Positions 9,016 to 19,761 are shown, counted from the first letter of the stretch. The stretch: DNA of 64,000 bases from Pseudoxanthomonas spadix (GCF_003703395.1 NZ_RDQN01000002.1:372001-436000); one strand, 5' to 3'. Numbers and translations are program-made. Notes: generated from the sequence alone by a model not told the origin.

Positions 9016-10740
9016 ATGTCCCGCACGTTGCTGCTGGGCCTGGCCGCGCTGATCGCGCTGTCGGCCTGCAAGAAACCCGATCCGGCGCCGGCGCCTGCCG
9101 CCTCCACGCCGTCGGTCCCGGCCCCGGCCGCGCCGGACGCGCCGCATGCCTTCTCCCCGCAGATCACCGCCGCAGATTTCGCCGAACGGGTCAAGACCCT
9201 GTCCTCCGATGCCTTCCAGGGTCGCGCGCCGGGTTCGCCCGGCGAGGACATGACCGTGGCCTACATTGCCGCCCAGATGCAGCGCATCGGCCTGAAGCCC
9301 GGCAACGGCGACAGTTGGAGCCAGGATGTGCCGATGGTGGAAACCACGGCCGATCCGTCCACCACGCTGACCGTGACCCAGGCCGACGGCAGCACCCAGA
9401 CGCTGAGCTTCGGCGACCAGATGGTGATCGGCACGCGCAGCGGCAAGCCGCAGGTCAGCATCAGGGACAGCGAGCTGGTGTTCGTCGGCTACGGCGTGGA
9501 TGCGCCGGAGCAGAAGTGGAACGACTACGGCAGCGCCAAGCGCTGGGAGGGCAAGACCGTGGTGATGCTGGTCAACGACCCCGGCTTCCACACCGATGAT
9601 GCGGCGCTGTTCGACGGCAAGAAGATGACCTACTACGGCCGCTGGACCTACAAGTTCGAAGAGGCCGCGCGCAAGGGCGCCGATGCGGCGATCATCATCC
9701 ACGACCCGCTCGGCGCCAGCTATGGCTGGGACGTGGTGAAGAATTCCTGGGCCGGCGCGCAGTACGACCTGCCGGCCCGGGACGATCCCGAGCCGCGCGT
9801 GCCGGCGCAGGGCTGGATCACCCAGGACGTGGCGCGCGCGCTGTTCGCCAAGGCCGGGCTGGACCTGGACCAGGCCTACAAGGATGCCTCCAGGCGCGGC
9901 TTCAAGCCGGTGCCGCTCAAGGCCAGGCTGTCCTTGGACCTCAACAGCACCATCGCCGAAAAACAATCGCGCAACGTGATCGGCGTGCTGCCCGGCAGCG
10001 AGCAGCCGGACCAGGCCGTGCTGTACATGGCCCACTGGGACCACCTGGGCAAGCACGAGGGCGAGGACGGCGACAACATCTACAACGGCGCGGTCGACAA
10101 CGCGACCGGCGTGGCCGGCATCCTGGAAGTGGCCGAAGCGTTCGCCCACCAGGATCCCAGGCCGAAGCGTTCGGTGGTGTTTCTGGCGGTGACCCTGGAG
10201 GAATCGGGCCTGCTCGGTTCCAAGTACTACGTGGCCCATCCGACCTTCCCGCTCGACAGGATCGCCGGAGTGATCAACCTCGATGCGATGTCGGTGGCGG
10301 GCAAGGCGCGCGATGTGACCGTGACCGGCTACGGCGCCTCGCAGCTGGAGGACATCCTCAAGCCGCTGGCCGAGATGCAGGGCCGGACCCTGCATGCCGA
10401 GTCCTCGCCGCAGAGCGGTTTCTACTTCCGCTCGGACCACTTCAACTTCGCCAAGGCCGGCGTGCCGGCGCTGTACACCGATGGCGGCGATGACCTGGTC
10501 GAAGGCGGCAAGGCCGCCGGCGAGGCCTACGCCAAGGACTATGGCGAACACCGCTACCACTCCCCGGCCGACGAATACGACCCGGCGAGCTGGAAGCTGG
10601 ACGGCACCGTGCAGGACCTGGAGCTGGTCTACGGCGTGGGCAAGTCGCTGGCCAGCGACGGCCAGTGGCCCAACTGGTACGACGGCAACCCGTTCAAGGC
10701 CGCGCGCGACAGGATGATGAAGGCGTCGGCAGGAAAATAA
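9016..10740 (+). CDS. M28 family zinc aminopeptidase lipoprotein
   Basis: The 574-residue protein starts with a lipoprotein signal (LIALSAC, Cys about residue 19) and a Pro/Ala linker, so it is probably anchored in the outer membrane facing the periplasm. A PA-like insert lies around residues 100-280. The C-terminal M28 catalytic domain shows two-zinc ligands His340 (AHWDHLG), Asp361 (AVDNATG), Glu396 beside catalytic Glu395 (TLEESG), Asp423 and His515 (YHSPADEYD). Such enzymes remove N-terminal residues from peptides. A perfect hairpin terminator follows, and the gene seems to stand alone. Confidence 0.92.
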   Translation: MSRTLLLGLAALIALSACKKPDPAPAPAASTPSVPAPAAPDAPHAFSPQITAADFAERVKTLSSDAFQGRAPGSPGEDMTVAYIAAQMQRIGLKPGNGDSWSQDVPMVETTADPSTTLTVTQADGSTQTLSFGDQMVIGTRSGKPQVSIRDSELVFVGYGVDAPEQKWNDYGSAKRWEGKTVVMLVNDPGFHTDDAALFDGKKMTYYGRWTYKFEEAARKGADAAIIIHDPLGASYGWDVVKNSWAGAQYDLPARDDPEPRVPAQGWITQDVARALFAKAGLDLDQAYKDASRRGFKPVPLKARLSLDLNSTIAEKQSRNVIGVLPGSEQPDQAVLYMAHWDHLGKHEGEDGDNIYNGAVDNATGVAGILEVAEAFAHQDPRPKRSVVFLAVTLEESGLLGSKYYVAHPTFPLDRIAGVINLDAMSVAGKARDVTVTGYGASQLEDILKPLAEMQGRTLHAESSPQSGFYFRSDHFNFAKAGVPALYTDGGDDLVEGGKAAGEAYAKDYGEHRYHSPADEYDPASWKLDGTVQDLELVYGVGKSLASDGQWPNWYDGNPFKAARDRMMKASAGK

Positions 10741-10766
10741 CCTGCCGGCTTGGACGCAGAAATCAG

Positions 10767-10793
10767 AAAGGCGCCGCCAGGCGCCTTTCCTTT
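10767..10793 (+). terminator. Rho-independent terminator after the M28 gene
   Basis: A perfect 9-bp stem (AAAGGCGCC / GGCGCCTTT) with the 4-nt loop GCCA is followed by CCTTTT, 26 bp after the stop codon. Confidence 0.82.
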
Positions 10794-10852
10794 TGCTTCA
10801 TCGATCGGCGCAGGCGCTAAGCTGCGCGCGCCCTTTCGCTGGAACTCTTTCC

Positions 10853-11251
10853 ATGTCCTACGCCGTCGCCTACTGGTGCGTGCTGATCGTCGCGCTGCTG
10901 CCCTACCTGTGGACCAGCGTGGCCAAGGCCAGCGCCGGCGCCCGCTACGACAACCGCAATCCGCGCGCCTGGCAGGCCCGGCAGGACAACCCGCGCTCGC
11001 AATGGGCGCACGCGGCGCAGCTCAACGGCTTCGAGGCCTTCCCGATGTTTGCCGCTGGCGTGCTGATGGCCCAGGCCGCCCATGTCGGCGCCAACACCGT
11101 GGCAACACTGGCCCTGGTGATCCTGGCCGCGCGCGTCGCCCACGGCCTGGCCTATATCGCCGGTCACGCCGGCCTGCGCAGCCTAGTGTGGTTTGTCGGC
11201 TTCAGCTGCACCCTGGCGCTGTTGGTGATGGCCGCACTGGGCGTGGCGTAA
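10853..11251 (+). CDS. MAPEG family membrane protein
   Basis: The 132-residue protein has four hydrophobic helices and the MAPEG core N-P-R-A-W-Q followed by RSQWAHAAQLNGFEAFPMFAA. Relatives include glutathione transferase-like eicosanoid enzymes, but the bacterial members are mostly uncharacterised, so no substrate can be named. The ATG at 10853 has GGAA upstream. The gene converges with truC, with 10 bp between the stops. Confidence 0.85.
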   Translation: MSYAVAYWCVLIVALLPYLWTSVAKASAGARYDNRNPRAWQARQDNPRSQWAHAAQLNGFEAFPMFAAGVLMAQAAHVGANTVATLALVILAARVAHGLAYIAGHAGLRSLVWFVGFSCTLALLVMAALGVA

Positions 11252-11261
11252 GCCTGCACGC

Positions 11262-11972
11262 CTAACGCAGCCGGTGGTCCCAGCCGAACAGGTCCAGTGC
11301 CCTGGCGAACTCGGCATCCAGCGGCGCCAGCGCCTCGATCCGCACGCCGGTGGCCGGATGCAGGAACGACAGCCGCCGCGCATGCAGCAGCATGCGCTGT
11401 ACGCCGCGCATGCGGAACGCGCGGTTGTGCCGGCCCTCGCCGTGGCTGGTATCGCCGATCAGGTGATGGAAGGCATGCTTGAGATGCCGACGGATCTGGC
11501 GGAAGCGCCCGGTGTGCGGGCGGCAGCGCAGCAACGCATAGCGCGAGGTCTCAAAGCCGCCTGAGGGGATGTCCAGCTCGCCGGTGGCCAGGCGCACGAA
11601 ACCGGTGATGGCCTGCTTCCTGGCCGGCCTGCCGGGCCCACCATCCAGGTCGTGGTCGATGGTGAACTGCTGCTCCGGCCAGCCGCGGCAGACGGCCAGG
11701 TAATCCTTCTCAACGGCGCGCGACATGAAGGCCTTGCCCAGCGCCGAGGCCGTGTCGCGGTCGAAGGCCACCAGCAGGCAACCGCTGGTGCCGCGGTCCA
11801 GCCGATGGATCAGGAAGATCGGCTTGCCCAGCTGCGCGCGCAGGTGCTCGGCCAGGAACTGGTCCTGGCCACGCGCCAGGCCACTGTCATGGACCATCAG
11901 CCCGGCCGGCTTGTCGACCACGGCAAGCAGATCGTCCTGATAAAGGATGGCAATCGAGGTCAATTCGGGCAT
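11262..11972 (-). CDS. truC: RluA-family pseudouridine synthase, probably TruC
   Basis: The 236-residue protein has the RluA-family catalytic motif HRLDRGTSG with Asp59, and later blocks YLAVCRGWP, KQAITGF and CRPHTGRFRQIRRHLKHAFHHLIGD. The single compact domain without an S4 domain, together with the HTGRFRQIRRH pattern, fits TruC, which modifies U65 of some tRNAs. An rRNA-modifying relative cannot be excluded. I chose the ATG at 11972 because MPELTSIAILYQDDLLAVVDKP is the normal family start; the frame is open further upstream. Confidence 0.82.
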   Translation of the reverse strand: MPELTSIAILYQDDLLAVVDKPAGLMVHDSGLARGQDQFLAEHLRAQLGKPIFLIHRLDRGTSGCLLVAFDRDTASALGKAFMSRAVEKDYLAVCRGWPEQQFTIDHDLDGGPGRPARKQAITGFVRLATGELDIPSGGFETSRYALLRCRPHTGRFRQIRRHLKHAFHHLIGDTSHGEGRHNRAFRMRGVQRMLLHARRLSFLHPATGVRIEALAPLDAEFARALDLFGWDHRLR

Positions 11973-12045
11973 TGGGTCACGGCAGGGTTCGCAGCCGCGA
12001 TTATCCATCCCCGTGGTCACCGCAACGTCCATACCGGCCAGCCCC

Positions 12046-12076
12046 AAAAAAAAACTGGCGGCCAAGGGGCCGCCAG
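12046..12076 (-). terminator. Rho-independent terminator after the FadL-like gene
   Basis: Read on the minus strand, a 9-bp stem (CTGGCGGCC / GGCCGCCAG, 4-nt loop) is followed by nine T residues. It lies just past the end of the porin gene and is a textbook terminator. Confidence 0.9.
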
Positions 12077-12111
12077 CAGGTGCGGTCAGGATCGGCGCTT
12101 GTGCGCGAGCC

Positions 12112-13488
12112 TTAGAAATTCAGGCCGAACTTCACACCGCCCGCTATCGCATTGTTGTTCTCGAAATCACCCGCGTAGCTGTGGGCACCGGTCTGGGCCT
12201 CGGCATCGCCAAGCCAGAAATACTTGATGCCGGCGGAAATCTCGACCTTGGGCGTGGGGTTGTAGCGAAGCGCAAGCCCCACATTCCAATAGCCTTCGGT
12301 CGGCCCCAGCGTGGTCACCGGGTTGCCGGCACCACTGTCCCAACCCACCGAAAACGAGCCGCCGAGCTGTTCGCCGAGCTTGCGCCCCAGGCCCAGGTTG
12401 GCCGACCACTGGTCCTTGGAGTAGTCCACCAGATTGAATCCATTCGGCTGGCCGATCAGGGGACCAAGAGCCTCGGCGAGCTGACCAAACTGCGCAGGAC
12501 GAATGGCGAATGTGGACCACTGCACCCAGCGGACGTTACCGAAGGCGATCGTGTCGGCCATGATCCCGCTCTGGAAATCGAGATTGACCGACTGCGGCGA
12601 GGTGATGTCGGTGGTGCCTCCTGGCAAGCCACCGCTGAGCCCGTTCAGCATGCCGATGATGGCCTGGCCGTTCTGCGCGGGAATGCTTCCTGCCGCGACC
12701 AGCCCCTGCACCAGGCCACCGAGCTGTGCACTGTTGGCGCCCAGCGCATCGGCCAGCGGCAGCGATTCCTTTGCATCGAACTCGTAATCGATCTCGGATC
12801 GATAGGTGAGCGAGACCTTCAGCGCAATCTCGGGAATCTCGTACGCAACGCCAGCCAGCCAGCCCCACTCGCGCTCGGTGCTCAGCTCAGCGCCATAGCC
12901 GTTGAATGCCGAATAGGTCGAGCCATGCAGCTGCACATTCCCTTCAAGTTCCTGATAGACGCCACCACCATAAAGGGTCAACCCTTCCACGGGCTTGAAC
13001 CCAACGATCGCCGAGAGACTTTTGGTGGTCACCGAGACATCGGTATTGCCGGTGAGATCGGTATTCAGGCCGAATGCAGCCAGCTGGCCATTACTGACAA
13101 TGCTTGGCCCGGTGACGACCGGCAGGCCGGCCAATACCACGTCCGTCGGCCTGGAGACAAAATCGTTGTTGCCCCGGTACCCGGCAGAGGCCCCAAAAGG
13201 TTCGTCATAGATAAACCCGAAAGAGAATCGCTCGGTGGGCTGGAACTTTATCGCTGCACCGATGAAGTTATAGCTACCAGCCATGTCTCCCGTGGGATTG
13301 CCACTCTTGTCCTTGCCCTCCACGGCGGGATTGAGGAACGAGCCACCGTACTCCGCATAATTACCCGGCCTGAGAAATGCTGCAATGGACTGTCCGGAGC
13401 GATCCAGCGCCGCAGCAAATCCACTCCCGCTCACGGCCGCACAGACGGCACCCACAGCCACCGCCAACACATTTTTGCTCGTCAACAT
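12112..13488 (-). CDS. FadL/OmpP1-type outer membrane transport protein
   Basis: The 458-residue protein has a signal peptide ending SGSGFAAA and then alternating beta-strand-like segments with aromatic girdles, ending in Phe (GGVKFGLNF), as outer membrane barrels do. The N-terminal region resembles the FadL hatch, and RPGNYAEYGGSFLNP and TERFSFGFIYDEPFG fit the OmpP1/FadL/TodX family. It probably imports long-chain fatty acids or other hydrophobic molecules. The gene looks less GC-rich than its neighbours and has an AT-rich upstream region. The ligand cannot be told from sequence. Confidence 0.88.
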   Translation of the reverse strand: MLTSKNVLAVAVGAVCAAVSGSGFAAALDRSGQSIAAFLRPGNYAEYGGSFLNPAVEGKDKSGNPTGDMAGSYNFIGAAIKFQPTERFSFGFIYDEPFGASAGYRGNNDFVSRPTDVVLAGLPVVTGPSIVSNGQLAAFGLNTDLTGNTDVSVTTKSLSAIVGFKPVEGLTLYGGGVYQELEGNVQLHGSTYSAFNGYGAELSTEREWGWLAGVAYEIPEIALKVSLTYRSEIDYEFDAKESLPLADALGANSAQLGGLVQGLVAAGSIPAQNGQAIIGMLNGLSGGLPGGTTDITSPQSVNLDFQSGIMADTIAFGNVRWVQWSTFAIRPAQFGQLAEALGPLIGQPNGFNLVDYSKDQWSANLGLGRKLGEQLGGSFSVGWDSGAGNPVTTLGPTEGYWNVGLALRYNPTPKVEISAGIKYFWLGDAEAQTGAHSYAGDFENNNAIAGGVKFGLNF

Positions 13489-13912
13489 GATTTTCCCTCG
13501 CCTTTATCAATCACTGCCAATATTTGAATAAGAAAAAAGCATTCCATTTTTTGGCCTGCGCATCATTTCAGCTGCAAACCCAGCGCCGCGGCCTCCATGC
13601 GCAGCAGTACGGACCCATTCTCCATGAGCGCGACGGTCCCCGCCACTGACGTGCACAACCCATTCCTTAAATTTTCGTTGTACTTTAGTCTAACCACGCG
13701 TGAGGCTCCCCTGTTCATTAAGGTCGGCCCGCTGATCTGCGCCTCAGCGGGCATGACGGCGCCTGCGCGCTTTTCCCGCCCTGGGCGAGGTTTTCGGCAC
13801 GAAATCACGAACCCCGCGGGCCACTGACGATCGAGCCGGGCCGCTTGAAGCAGCTTGGACAACCGATCTTCGGACAACTTCTCCCGAGGGGAGAAGGAAG
13901 GAAGCACACCGT
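13489..13912. other. Intergenic region with solo hairpin repeat
   Basis: About 420 bp between the porin and ubiB. The part next to the porin start is AT-rich and should hold its promoter. At 13878-13896 an 8-bp inverted repeat (CTTCTCCC / GGGAGAAG, loop GAG) lies just past the ubiB stop. It resembles one half of the 45-bp repeats at 22945 and 23405, and could also end the ubiB transcript. Weak open frames across this stretch have no support. Confidence 0.5.
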
Positions 13913-15595
13913 TCAGCGCCGCCACCACGCCGACAGCAGCGCGATCGCGCCTAGGCCGCCGCTCAACCAGGTCCACAGCGGCACATGGAACAACACCGGG
14001 CCGCCCACGCCGAAGGCGTGCAGCACCGCAGCGGCGCCCAACAGACCGGCACCGGCGATCGCGGTGACCACGCGCCGCTGCAGGCGCTGCAATGTCAGGT
14101 TGAGCGCGGCCAGGTCCTTCGAACGCATGGCCAGTTCGTGCTTGCCCTCCACCTGCTGCTTGAGCCAGCTGTGCACCAGGCGCGGCATGTCCGGGGCGTG
14201 GGTCAGGATTTCCGGCAGCCGCTTGCGCAGTTCCTCGAGCGCACGCCTGGGGCTGTAGCGCTCGACCAGGATGCGCTCCAGCACGGGCTTGGCCACCGCC
14301 CAGATGTCCAGCTGCGGATCGAGCTGGCGGCCGACGCCTTCGATGTTGAGCAGGGTCTTCTGCAGCAGGATCAACTGCGGCTGCAGGGTCAGCTCGTACT
14401 TTTGCGCGGTGCGGAACAGCTTGATCAGCACCTGCGCCAGCGAGATCTCGCTCAGCGGCCGGGTGAAGTACGGCTCGCACACCGCCCGTGCCGCGGCCTC
14501 CAGCTCGTCGATGCGCACCGTGGCCGGCATCCAGCCCGCTTCCACGTGCAGCTCGGCGATGCGACGGTAATCCTTGTTGAAGATGGCCATGAAGTTCTCG
14601 GCCAGGTAGTACTGGTCCTGCTGCGAGAGCTGGCCGACGATGCCGAAATCCAGCGCGATGAAGCGCGGGTTGGCCTTGCGCGCCGGGTCGGTGTCGACCC
14701 AGATGTTGCCGGCATGGGCATCGGCATGGAAGAAGTTGTCGCGGAACACCTGGGTGTAGAACACGCGCACGCCCTTGGCCGCCAGCGCCTTGCGGTCGAT
14801 GCCGGCCGCATCCAGGGCGGCGATGTCGTCGGAGGGAATGCCGTCGACGCGCTCCATGGTCAGCGCGCGCTCGGCGGTGTGACTCCAGATGATCTCCGGC
14901 ACGTACAGGTCCGGCGAATCCTTCCAGAACCGGCGCATCACGCTGGCGTTGGCGCCTTCGCGTTGCAGGTCCAGTTCGGCGGCCAGGGTGCCTTCGATCT
15001 CGGCGACGATTTCCTTCGGCCGGATCTTGTCGGCCGACGGGTGCGCGTAGTCCATCAGCGCCGCGCCGGACTTGAGCAGGGCGATGTCGCCGGCGATCTG
15101 CACCTCGATGTCCGGACGCAGCACCTTGACCACCACCTGGCGGCCGTCATGCAACGTGGCCGCGTGCACCTGGGCGATCGAGGCCGAGGCCAGCGGCGTG
15201 GTGTCGAACGAAGCGAACGCCACCTCGATCGGAATGCCCAGTGCTTTTTCGACGATGCGCAGCGCGGTGTCGCCATCGAATGGCTTGACCCGGTCCTGCA
15301 GCAGGGTCAGTTCCTCGGCCACGTCAGGCGGCATCAGGTCGCGGCGGGTGGACAGGATCTGGCCGAACTTGACGAAGATCGGCCCCAGTTCCTGCAGGAC
15401 CATGCGCAGGCGCGCGCCGCGGCTCAGCGCGGCGATGTCCTCGCGCGCGCGTGGCACGAACGGCCGCGCCAGCTTCAGCCACGGCTCGGCCGGGGTGCCG
15501 TCCAGCAGCGCATCCAGGCGATAGCGGATCAACACGCGGCCGATCCTGTTGGCGCGCAGCGCCGCGCGCACGCTCTTCATGCCCGGCAGCATCAT
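13913..15595 (-). CDS. ubiB: Ubiquinone biosynthesis kinase-like protein UbiB
   Basis: The 560-residue protein belongs to the ABC1/ADCK/UbiB atypical kinase family. The diagnostic KxGQ motif appears in [16 protein letters not shown] (around residue 75), the nucleotide-binding lysine in VVVKVLRP, the catalytic-loop equivalent in [12 protein letters not shown], and the metal-binding DFG in ALDFGIVGQ. Two hydrophobic helices near the C-terminus anchor it in the inner membrane. UbiB is needed for ubiquinone synthesis, probably in prenyl-precursor handling. Its start overlaps the stop of the UbiJ-like gene by four bases, indicating translational coupling. Confidence 0.95.
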   Translation of the reverse strand: MMLPGMKSVRAALRANRIGRVLIRYRLDALLDGTPAEPWLKLARPFVPRAREDIAALSRGARLRMVLQELGPIFVKFGQILSTRRDLMPPDVAEELTLLQDRVKPFDGDTALRIVEKALGIPIEVAFASFDTTPLASASIAQVHAATLHDGRQVVVKVLRPDIEVQIAGDIALLKSGAALMDYAHPSADKIRPKEIVAEIEGTLAAELDLQREGANASVMRRFWKDSPDLYVPEIIWSHTAERALTMERVDGIPSDDIAALDAAGIDRKALAAKGVRVFYTQVFRDNFFHADAHAGNIWVDTDPARKANPRFIALDFGIVGQLSQQDQYYLAENFMAIFNKDYRRIAELHVEAGWMPATVRIDELEAAARAVCEPYFTRPLSEISLAQVLIKLFRTAQKYELTLQPQLILLQKTLLNIEGVGRQLDPQLDIWAVAKPVLERILVERYSPRRALEELRKRLPEILTHAPDMPRLVHSWLKQQVEGKHELAMRSKDLAALNLTLQRLQRRVVTAIAGAGLLGAAAVLHAFGVGGPVLFHVPLWTWLSGGLGAIALLSAWWRR

Positions 15596-16233
15596 GCGCG
15601 GGCAGCCAGGCGGCTCAGGCGCGCAGCCAGGCGCTCGAGGTCATCGCGCAGGACATCGACGTCGTCGTGGAAGGCTTCCAGTTCGGCGCGGGCGACCACG
15701 TCGCGCGACTCCTCGGTGACGTATTCGGCCGCGCTGGTGGCCAGCTCGCTGCCCGTTTCGTGCAGCCTGAGCAGTGCGGCGCGCACGCCCTGGGCGATCT
15801 GCACGCCCAGCACTTCGCCAAACAGCGTCACCAACGGCTGCTGCCAGTCCGGATCGAAGCGCATGGCCAGGGTCTGCAGGCGACGCGCCAGATCGGCATC
15901 GCCGGACACGTGCAACTTGCCCACCGGCGCAGGCGCGTCATCCCTGCGGAAGAACGGCAGCTGGCCCAGCAGGCCGCCCACGGTGCTGCGCACGGCCAGA
16001 TCAGGCTCCTCGCCGGCCCCGACCGGACCGACATGCAGGCGCTGGGCCTCGACCGCAATCTCCAGGGCCAGCGGCGGCGAGTCCACGGTGATCTGGATGC
16101 GGCGGCCGGCCAACGGCGCCAGCGCGTCGCGGGTGTCTAGGTCCAGCGCGATGGCGCGGTTGAGGGCAGCCTCCAGCGCGCGGCCGGCCAGCGGTTTGAG
16201 GGCGTCAAAGGGGGTCGGCGGCATGGCCGGCAT
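15592..16233 (-). CDS. ubiJ: SCP2 domain protein, UbiJ-like ubiquinone accessory factor
   Basis: The 213-residue protein has an SCP2 sterol-carrier-like domain (about residues 20-125: [51 protein letters not shown]) and a C-terminal helical, coiled-coil-like tail ([20 protein letters not shown]). This is the UbiJ architecture; UbiJ binds quinone intermediates and organises the soluble Ubi complex. Position directly before ubiB with a four-base overlap supports the role. ubiE is not in the window. Confidence 0.87.
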   Translation of the reverse strand: MPAMPPTPFDALKPLAGRALEAALNRAIALDLDTRDALAPLAGRRIQITVDSPPLALEIAVEAQRLHVGPVGAGEEPDLAVRSTVGGLLGQLPFFRRDDAPAPVGKLHVSGDADLARRLQTLAMRFDPDWQQPLVTLFGEVLGVQIAQGVRAALLRLHETGSELATSAAEYVTEESRDVVARAELEAFHDDVDVLRDDLERLAARLSRLAARA

Positions 16234-16413
16234 TCTAACCGCGGGCCGAGCGCAGTCGCCGGGCAGACCAGCGCCCAGCTCCAGGCGCAGGACGCGGCGC
16301 CAATCCCCTGCCGAGCGCGATCGACTTCCACGGCTTCGCCCAGCAGTGCCAAACGTGGCCTACCCACGGCGGGCCGGTTGGCGGTGCCGCCTGCCCACAC
16401 AAAAGCCTTGGCG

Positions 16414-16569
16414 TCAGACCTTTTTGCGGAAGAACGAGACCACCGCCAGGATCAGGAACACCACGAACAGGATCCAGGCGATATTGGAGGCAGTGCCGGC
16501 GATCCCGCTGAAACCCAGCACCCCGGCGATCAGGGCGATGACCAGGAAGACGATGGCGTAGTGCAGCAT
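16414..16569 (-). CDS. DUF1328 small membrane protein
   Basis: This 51-residue protein consists of two hydrophobic helices ([20 protein letters not shown] and [18 protein letters not shown]) and a basic end RKKV, the pattern of DUF1328 (YtjA-like), a small inner membrane family of unknown function often seen under stress control. GGGA lies nine bases before the ATG at 16569, which fixes the start. It stands alone between ubiJ and oleD. Confidence 0.88.
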   Translation of the reverse strand: MLHYAIVFLVIALIAGVLGFSGIAGTASNIAWILFVVFLILAVVSFFRKKV

Positions 16570-16645
16570 GTCGGTGGTCCCTTGAGGTACGCGCGGATCG
16601 GCGTGCGCGCAGCCTGTCGTCTGTGACATCGCGGCGGCGTGAGGA

Positions 16646-17644
16646 TCAGCGCGGTTGTTTCCACGCGGTTTTCAGGCGCAGCAACCCTTCGGCCATCGAC
16701 ACGCGCGGGACGTAGCCGAAATCACGCCGCGCCGGTTCCATCGAATACCAGTGCGGGGTGCACAGCTGTTCGGCCAGAAAACGCGTCAGCGGCGGCTCAC
16801 CCTTGAGTGGCAGCAGCTGCCAGGCCGCCTCGCAGACCGCGCCGAGGCGGTAGGCGGCCCTGAACGAGAGGGTCTTGTGCACCGGCGGCGTGCCGGTCGC
16901 CGCCAGCAGCGCATTGAGCACCTCGCGCATCGGCCAGGGCTCGCCGTTGGAAATGAAGTACGCCTTGCCCGCGCAGGCCGCGCCCGGCGCCAGATGATCG
17001 AACGCATCCAGGTGCGCCTGCGCGGCGTTGTCGATATACGTGGTGTCCACCTTGTTGCTGCCGTCGCCGACCAGGCGCAGCCGCCCGCTGCGCGCGCGTT
17101 CGACCAGGCGCGGCAGGATCTGCTGGTCACCCGGGCCCCAGATCAGGCGCGGACGCAGCGCGATGGTGGCCAGTTGCGCATCGTTGGCGGCCAGCACCGA
17201 CCTTTCGGCGATGGCCTTGGTTGCCGCATACGGCGCCTGCAAGTTTTCGCCGTAGGGCACTTCATCGGCGCCCAGGCCTTCGACCGGATGGGTGGCGCGG
17301 TGGGTCACGCTGGGTGTGGAGGTGTAGACCAGCCGGCCCACGCCGCTGGCGCGACAGGCCGCGATCACGTTGTCGGTGCCAATGACATTGGCGCTGTGAT
17401 AGCTGGCGTAGCTGCCCCAGGCGCCGGCCTTGGCGGCGTTGTGGAACACCGCATCGAAGCCGGCCACCGCGCCGGTCACCGCATGCGCATCGGCCAGATC
17501 GCCCTGGAGCTGGTCCACGCCCAGCGCAGCCAGCGCCGGCGAATGACTGCGCTGGAAGCTGATGACCGCATGTCCGCGTTCGACCAGCCCACGGCACAGC
17601 GCCTGGCCCAAAAACCCACCGCCGCCGGTGACCAGGATCCTCAT
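16646..17644 (-). CDS. oleD: 2-alkyl-3-oxoalkanoate reductase OleD
   Basis: The 332-residue enzyme is an extended short-chain dehydrogenase of the 3-beta-HSD type. The NADPH fold starts [13 protein letters not shown], and the catalytic Tyr139-x3-Lys143 is in YAATK with the serine region YTSTPSVTH before it. In long-chain olefin synthesis OleD reduces the 2-alkyl-3-keto acid made by OleA to the 2-alkyl-3-hydroxy acid. Its ATG overlaps the oleC stop by four bases, so the two are translationally coupled. It is last in the minus-strand order. Confidence 0.93.
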   Translation of the reverse strand: MRILVTGGGGFLGQALCRGLVERGHAVISFQRSHSPALAALGVDQLQGDLADAHAVTGAVAGFDAVFHNAAKAGAWGSYASYHSANVIGTDNVIAACRASGVGRLVYTSTPSVTHRATHPVEGLGADEVPYGENLQAPYAATKAIAERSVLAANDAQLATIALRPRLIWGPGDQQILPRLVERARSGRLRLVGDGSNKVDTTYIDNAAQAHLDAFDHLAPGAACAGKAYFISNGEPWPMREVLNALLAATGTPPVHKTLSFRAAYRLGAVCEAAWQLLPLKGEPPLTRFLAEQLCTPHWYSMEPARRDFGYVPRVSMAEGLLRLKTAWKQPR

Positions 17645-19287
17645 GCGCTGCGCTCCAGTTGTCGGGCCGCCCACACGGCCAGCTTCTCGCGGCCGATCTT
17701 GGCGTTGTGGCGGATGTCCACCGGAAAGCCCGGATGGCACAGGAACGTGTCGATGCCGCGCAGCGCATCGTGCCGGCCGGCGATGGCACGCAACGCAACT
17801 TTGATGGCATCGCGCTGGCCGGGCGGCACCCCCGGCCGCAGTTCGAAACACAGCACCGGACGCTGCGCCCCTGGCCTGCCCACGCCCACCAGCGCGGTGC
17901 GCCGCACCTGGCTGTGGACGTTGAACACCGGCTCGACCTGCTCGGTGTACAGCGGGCCATGGGCGGTTTCCACGCGCTGGGTCTTGCGCCCGCAGAACCA
18001 CAGCCGCCCGGCCGCATCGAAATAGCCGAGATCGCCCATGCGATGGACGATGCGGGTGCTGCCATCGGCCAGCGTCTGGCGGATCTTGGCGAGCCTGGTC
18101 GCCGAGTCGCGGTTGAAGTAGCTGTCGGTCGCGGTCGGTCCGGCCACGGTGATTTCGCCGACCACGCCCGGCGGCACTTCGCGCGTGCCGGACCAGTCCT
18201 CAATGGCGGCATCGTCGATGGCGATGATGCGCACTTCATTCGGCGCCACCGCATGACCGACGCAGGTGCCGGCGCCGGCTTCGGTGGCCGCGCGCGTGGC
18301 TTCCAGTTCGCGGCCCTCGATCACCGCCACCGGCAGGCATTCGGTGGCGCCGTAGGGCGTCCAGAACTGGCCATCGTCAGGCAGCAGGCTGCGGATCTTC
18401 TCCACGATCTCCGGCGGCACCGGCGCCCCGGCCGAGGTCACCTGCTTCACTGTCGGCAGCGGATGGCCGTATTCGGCCAGCACCCGCATCAACGCCGGCG
18501 AACCGAACAGCTGGGTCACCCCGAAGCGCTTGATCGCCGCATGCAGCTTGGTCGGATCGGCATTCGCCGGGCGGGTGGGATCCATGTCCGGGATCACGCT
18601 GGTCAGGCCCAGGGCCGGATCGAACAAGGCAAACGGCGGGAAGGTCGGCAGGTCCACCCCGCCGGGCACCATGCCGAAGGCATTGCGCAGCAGTTCGATC
18701 TGGCCTGCGAAATGGCGATGCCGGTAGACCACCCCCTTGGGCACGCCGGTCGAGCCGCTGGTGAACAGGATCGCGGCGAGGTCCTCGCCACCGGTCGCGG
18801 CCAGTTGCGGACCGGCGCCGGTGCCGATGCGCTCGATCCGTGCCAGCGTGGTGCCGCCCCAACCGAGTCTGGCGCCGGCCGTGACGATCTTCTTCGCGCT
18901 GCGCGCCCAGCCCAGCGCCAGGCGCGCCACCTGCGCCAACGGGATGCCGATGAAGGCCTCAGGCTGCGCCTCATCCAGGCACTGCTTCAGCGCGCGCCGA
19001 TCGATACCCGGATCGACCAGCACCGGCACCGCGCCGGCCTTGAACAGCGCGAACATCAGCAGGAAGAACTCCGGCGAGGGCCGCACCATCACCACGCTGC
19101 GGGTGCCGCGGCCAATGCCGTACTGGCCCAGGCCCGCGGCAATGGCATCGCTGCGCGCGTCCAGCTGTGCGTAGCTCAGCTGGATGTCGTAGGCGCCCTT
19201 GCGCCCCGGGCAGCGCAGCGCGACCTGGTCGGGGCGTTCGCGGGCCAGCTCCGGCAAACGGGCGGCGATGTTGCAGACGGTGGTCAT
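17641..19287 (-). CDS. oleC: Olefin beta-lactone synthetase OleC
   Basis: The 548-residue protein is an AMP-binding (ANL superfamily) enzyme. The P-loop motif is [13 protein letters not shown], with YGATE and, near the C-terminus, [15 protein letters not shown] carrying the conserved lysine region. OleC adenylates the 2-alkyl-3-hydroxy acid from OleD and closes a beta-lactone. Coupling to oleD and the presence of oleA and oleB nearby make the assignment firm. I chose the ATG at 19287, which gives [20 protein letters not shown], the normal N-terminus; the frame is open further upstream. Confidence 0.94.
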   Translation of the reverse strand: MTTVCNIAARLPELARERPDQVALRCPGRKGAYDIQLSYAQLDARSDAIAAGLGQYGIGRGTRSVVMVRPSPEFFLLMFALFKAGAVPVLVDPGIDRRALKQCLDEAQPEAFIGIPLAQVARLALGWARSAKKIVTAGARLGWGGTTLARIERIGTGAGPQLAATGGEDLAAILFTSGSTGVPKGVVYRHRHFAGQIELLRNAFGMVPGGVDLPTFPPFALFDPALGLTSVIPDMDPTRPANADPTKLHAAIKRFGVTQLFGSPALMRVLAEYGHPLPTVKQVTSAGAPVPPEIVEKIRSLLPDDGQFWTPYGATECLPVAVIEGRELEATRAATEAGAGTCVGHAVAPNEVRIIAIDDAAIEDWSGTREVPPGVVGEITVAGPTATDSYFNRDSATRLAKIRQTLADGSTRIVHRMGDLGYFDAAGRLWFCGRKTQRVETAHGPLYTEQVEPVFNVHSQVRRTALVGVGRPGAQRPVLCFELRPGVPPGQRDAIKVALRAIAGRHDALRGIDTFLCHPGFPVDIRHNAKIGREKLAVWAARQLERSA

Positions 19288-19407
19288 CGGCCTATTGTCG
19301 CCGCTGGGCCGGCGGCGCGGCCAATGGCTTGCGCGCAGGCCGGCTTCGGGCATGATCGGCGCCGCGATCCCTTTGCTTCCACCGTCCACCGCTTCGGTCT
19401 TGCCCCC

Positions 19408-19761
19408 ATGCATCCCTGCCTGCGCTGCGGCGCCTGCTGCGCCACCTACCGCGTCAGCCTGCACTGGTCCGAAGCCGATCCGGAGCTGGGTGGCAGCGTC
19501 CCGGAGGCGCTGACCGAAAGGCTCGACGCCCACCGCCTGGCCATGCGCGGCACCTGGGAACGCCAGCCGCGTTGCATCGCGCTGGATGCCGACATCGGCA
19601 CCCGCTCGCGCTGCACCATCCATCCGCTGCGGCCCAGCGTCTGCCGCGAAGTGGATGCGTCCTGGGAACACGGCGTGGCCAGCGCCCAATGCGACAAGGC
19701 CCGCACCGCCCACGGCCTGCCGCTGCTGACGCCCGAAGACTGGTCGACATTACTGCGCTAA
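19408..19761 (+). CDS. YkgJ-type cysteine cluster protein
   Basis: The 117-residue protein opens with MHPCLRCGACCATYRV, where the CxxCGxCC cluster is the signature of the YkgJ/UPF0153 family thought to bind a metal or Fe-S centre. Further cysteines at C-x-I-H-P-x3-P-x-V-C and near the end complete the set. It is divergent from oleC, with 120 bp between the starts, and its stop overlaps that of the TOPRIM-like gene coming from the other side. Function is unknown. Confidence 0.85.
   Translation: MHPCLRCGACCATYRVSLHWSEADPELGGSVPEALTERLDAHRLAMRGTWERQPRCIALDADIGTRSRCTIHPLRPSVCREVDASWEHGVASAQCDKARTAHGLPLLTPEDWSTLLR

Noticed and set aside
8296-10560. 754-residue minus-strand frame across gpmI and the M28 peptidase
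   Set aside because: Shadow of two well-supported genes; composition low in structure and no domain.
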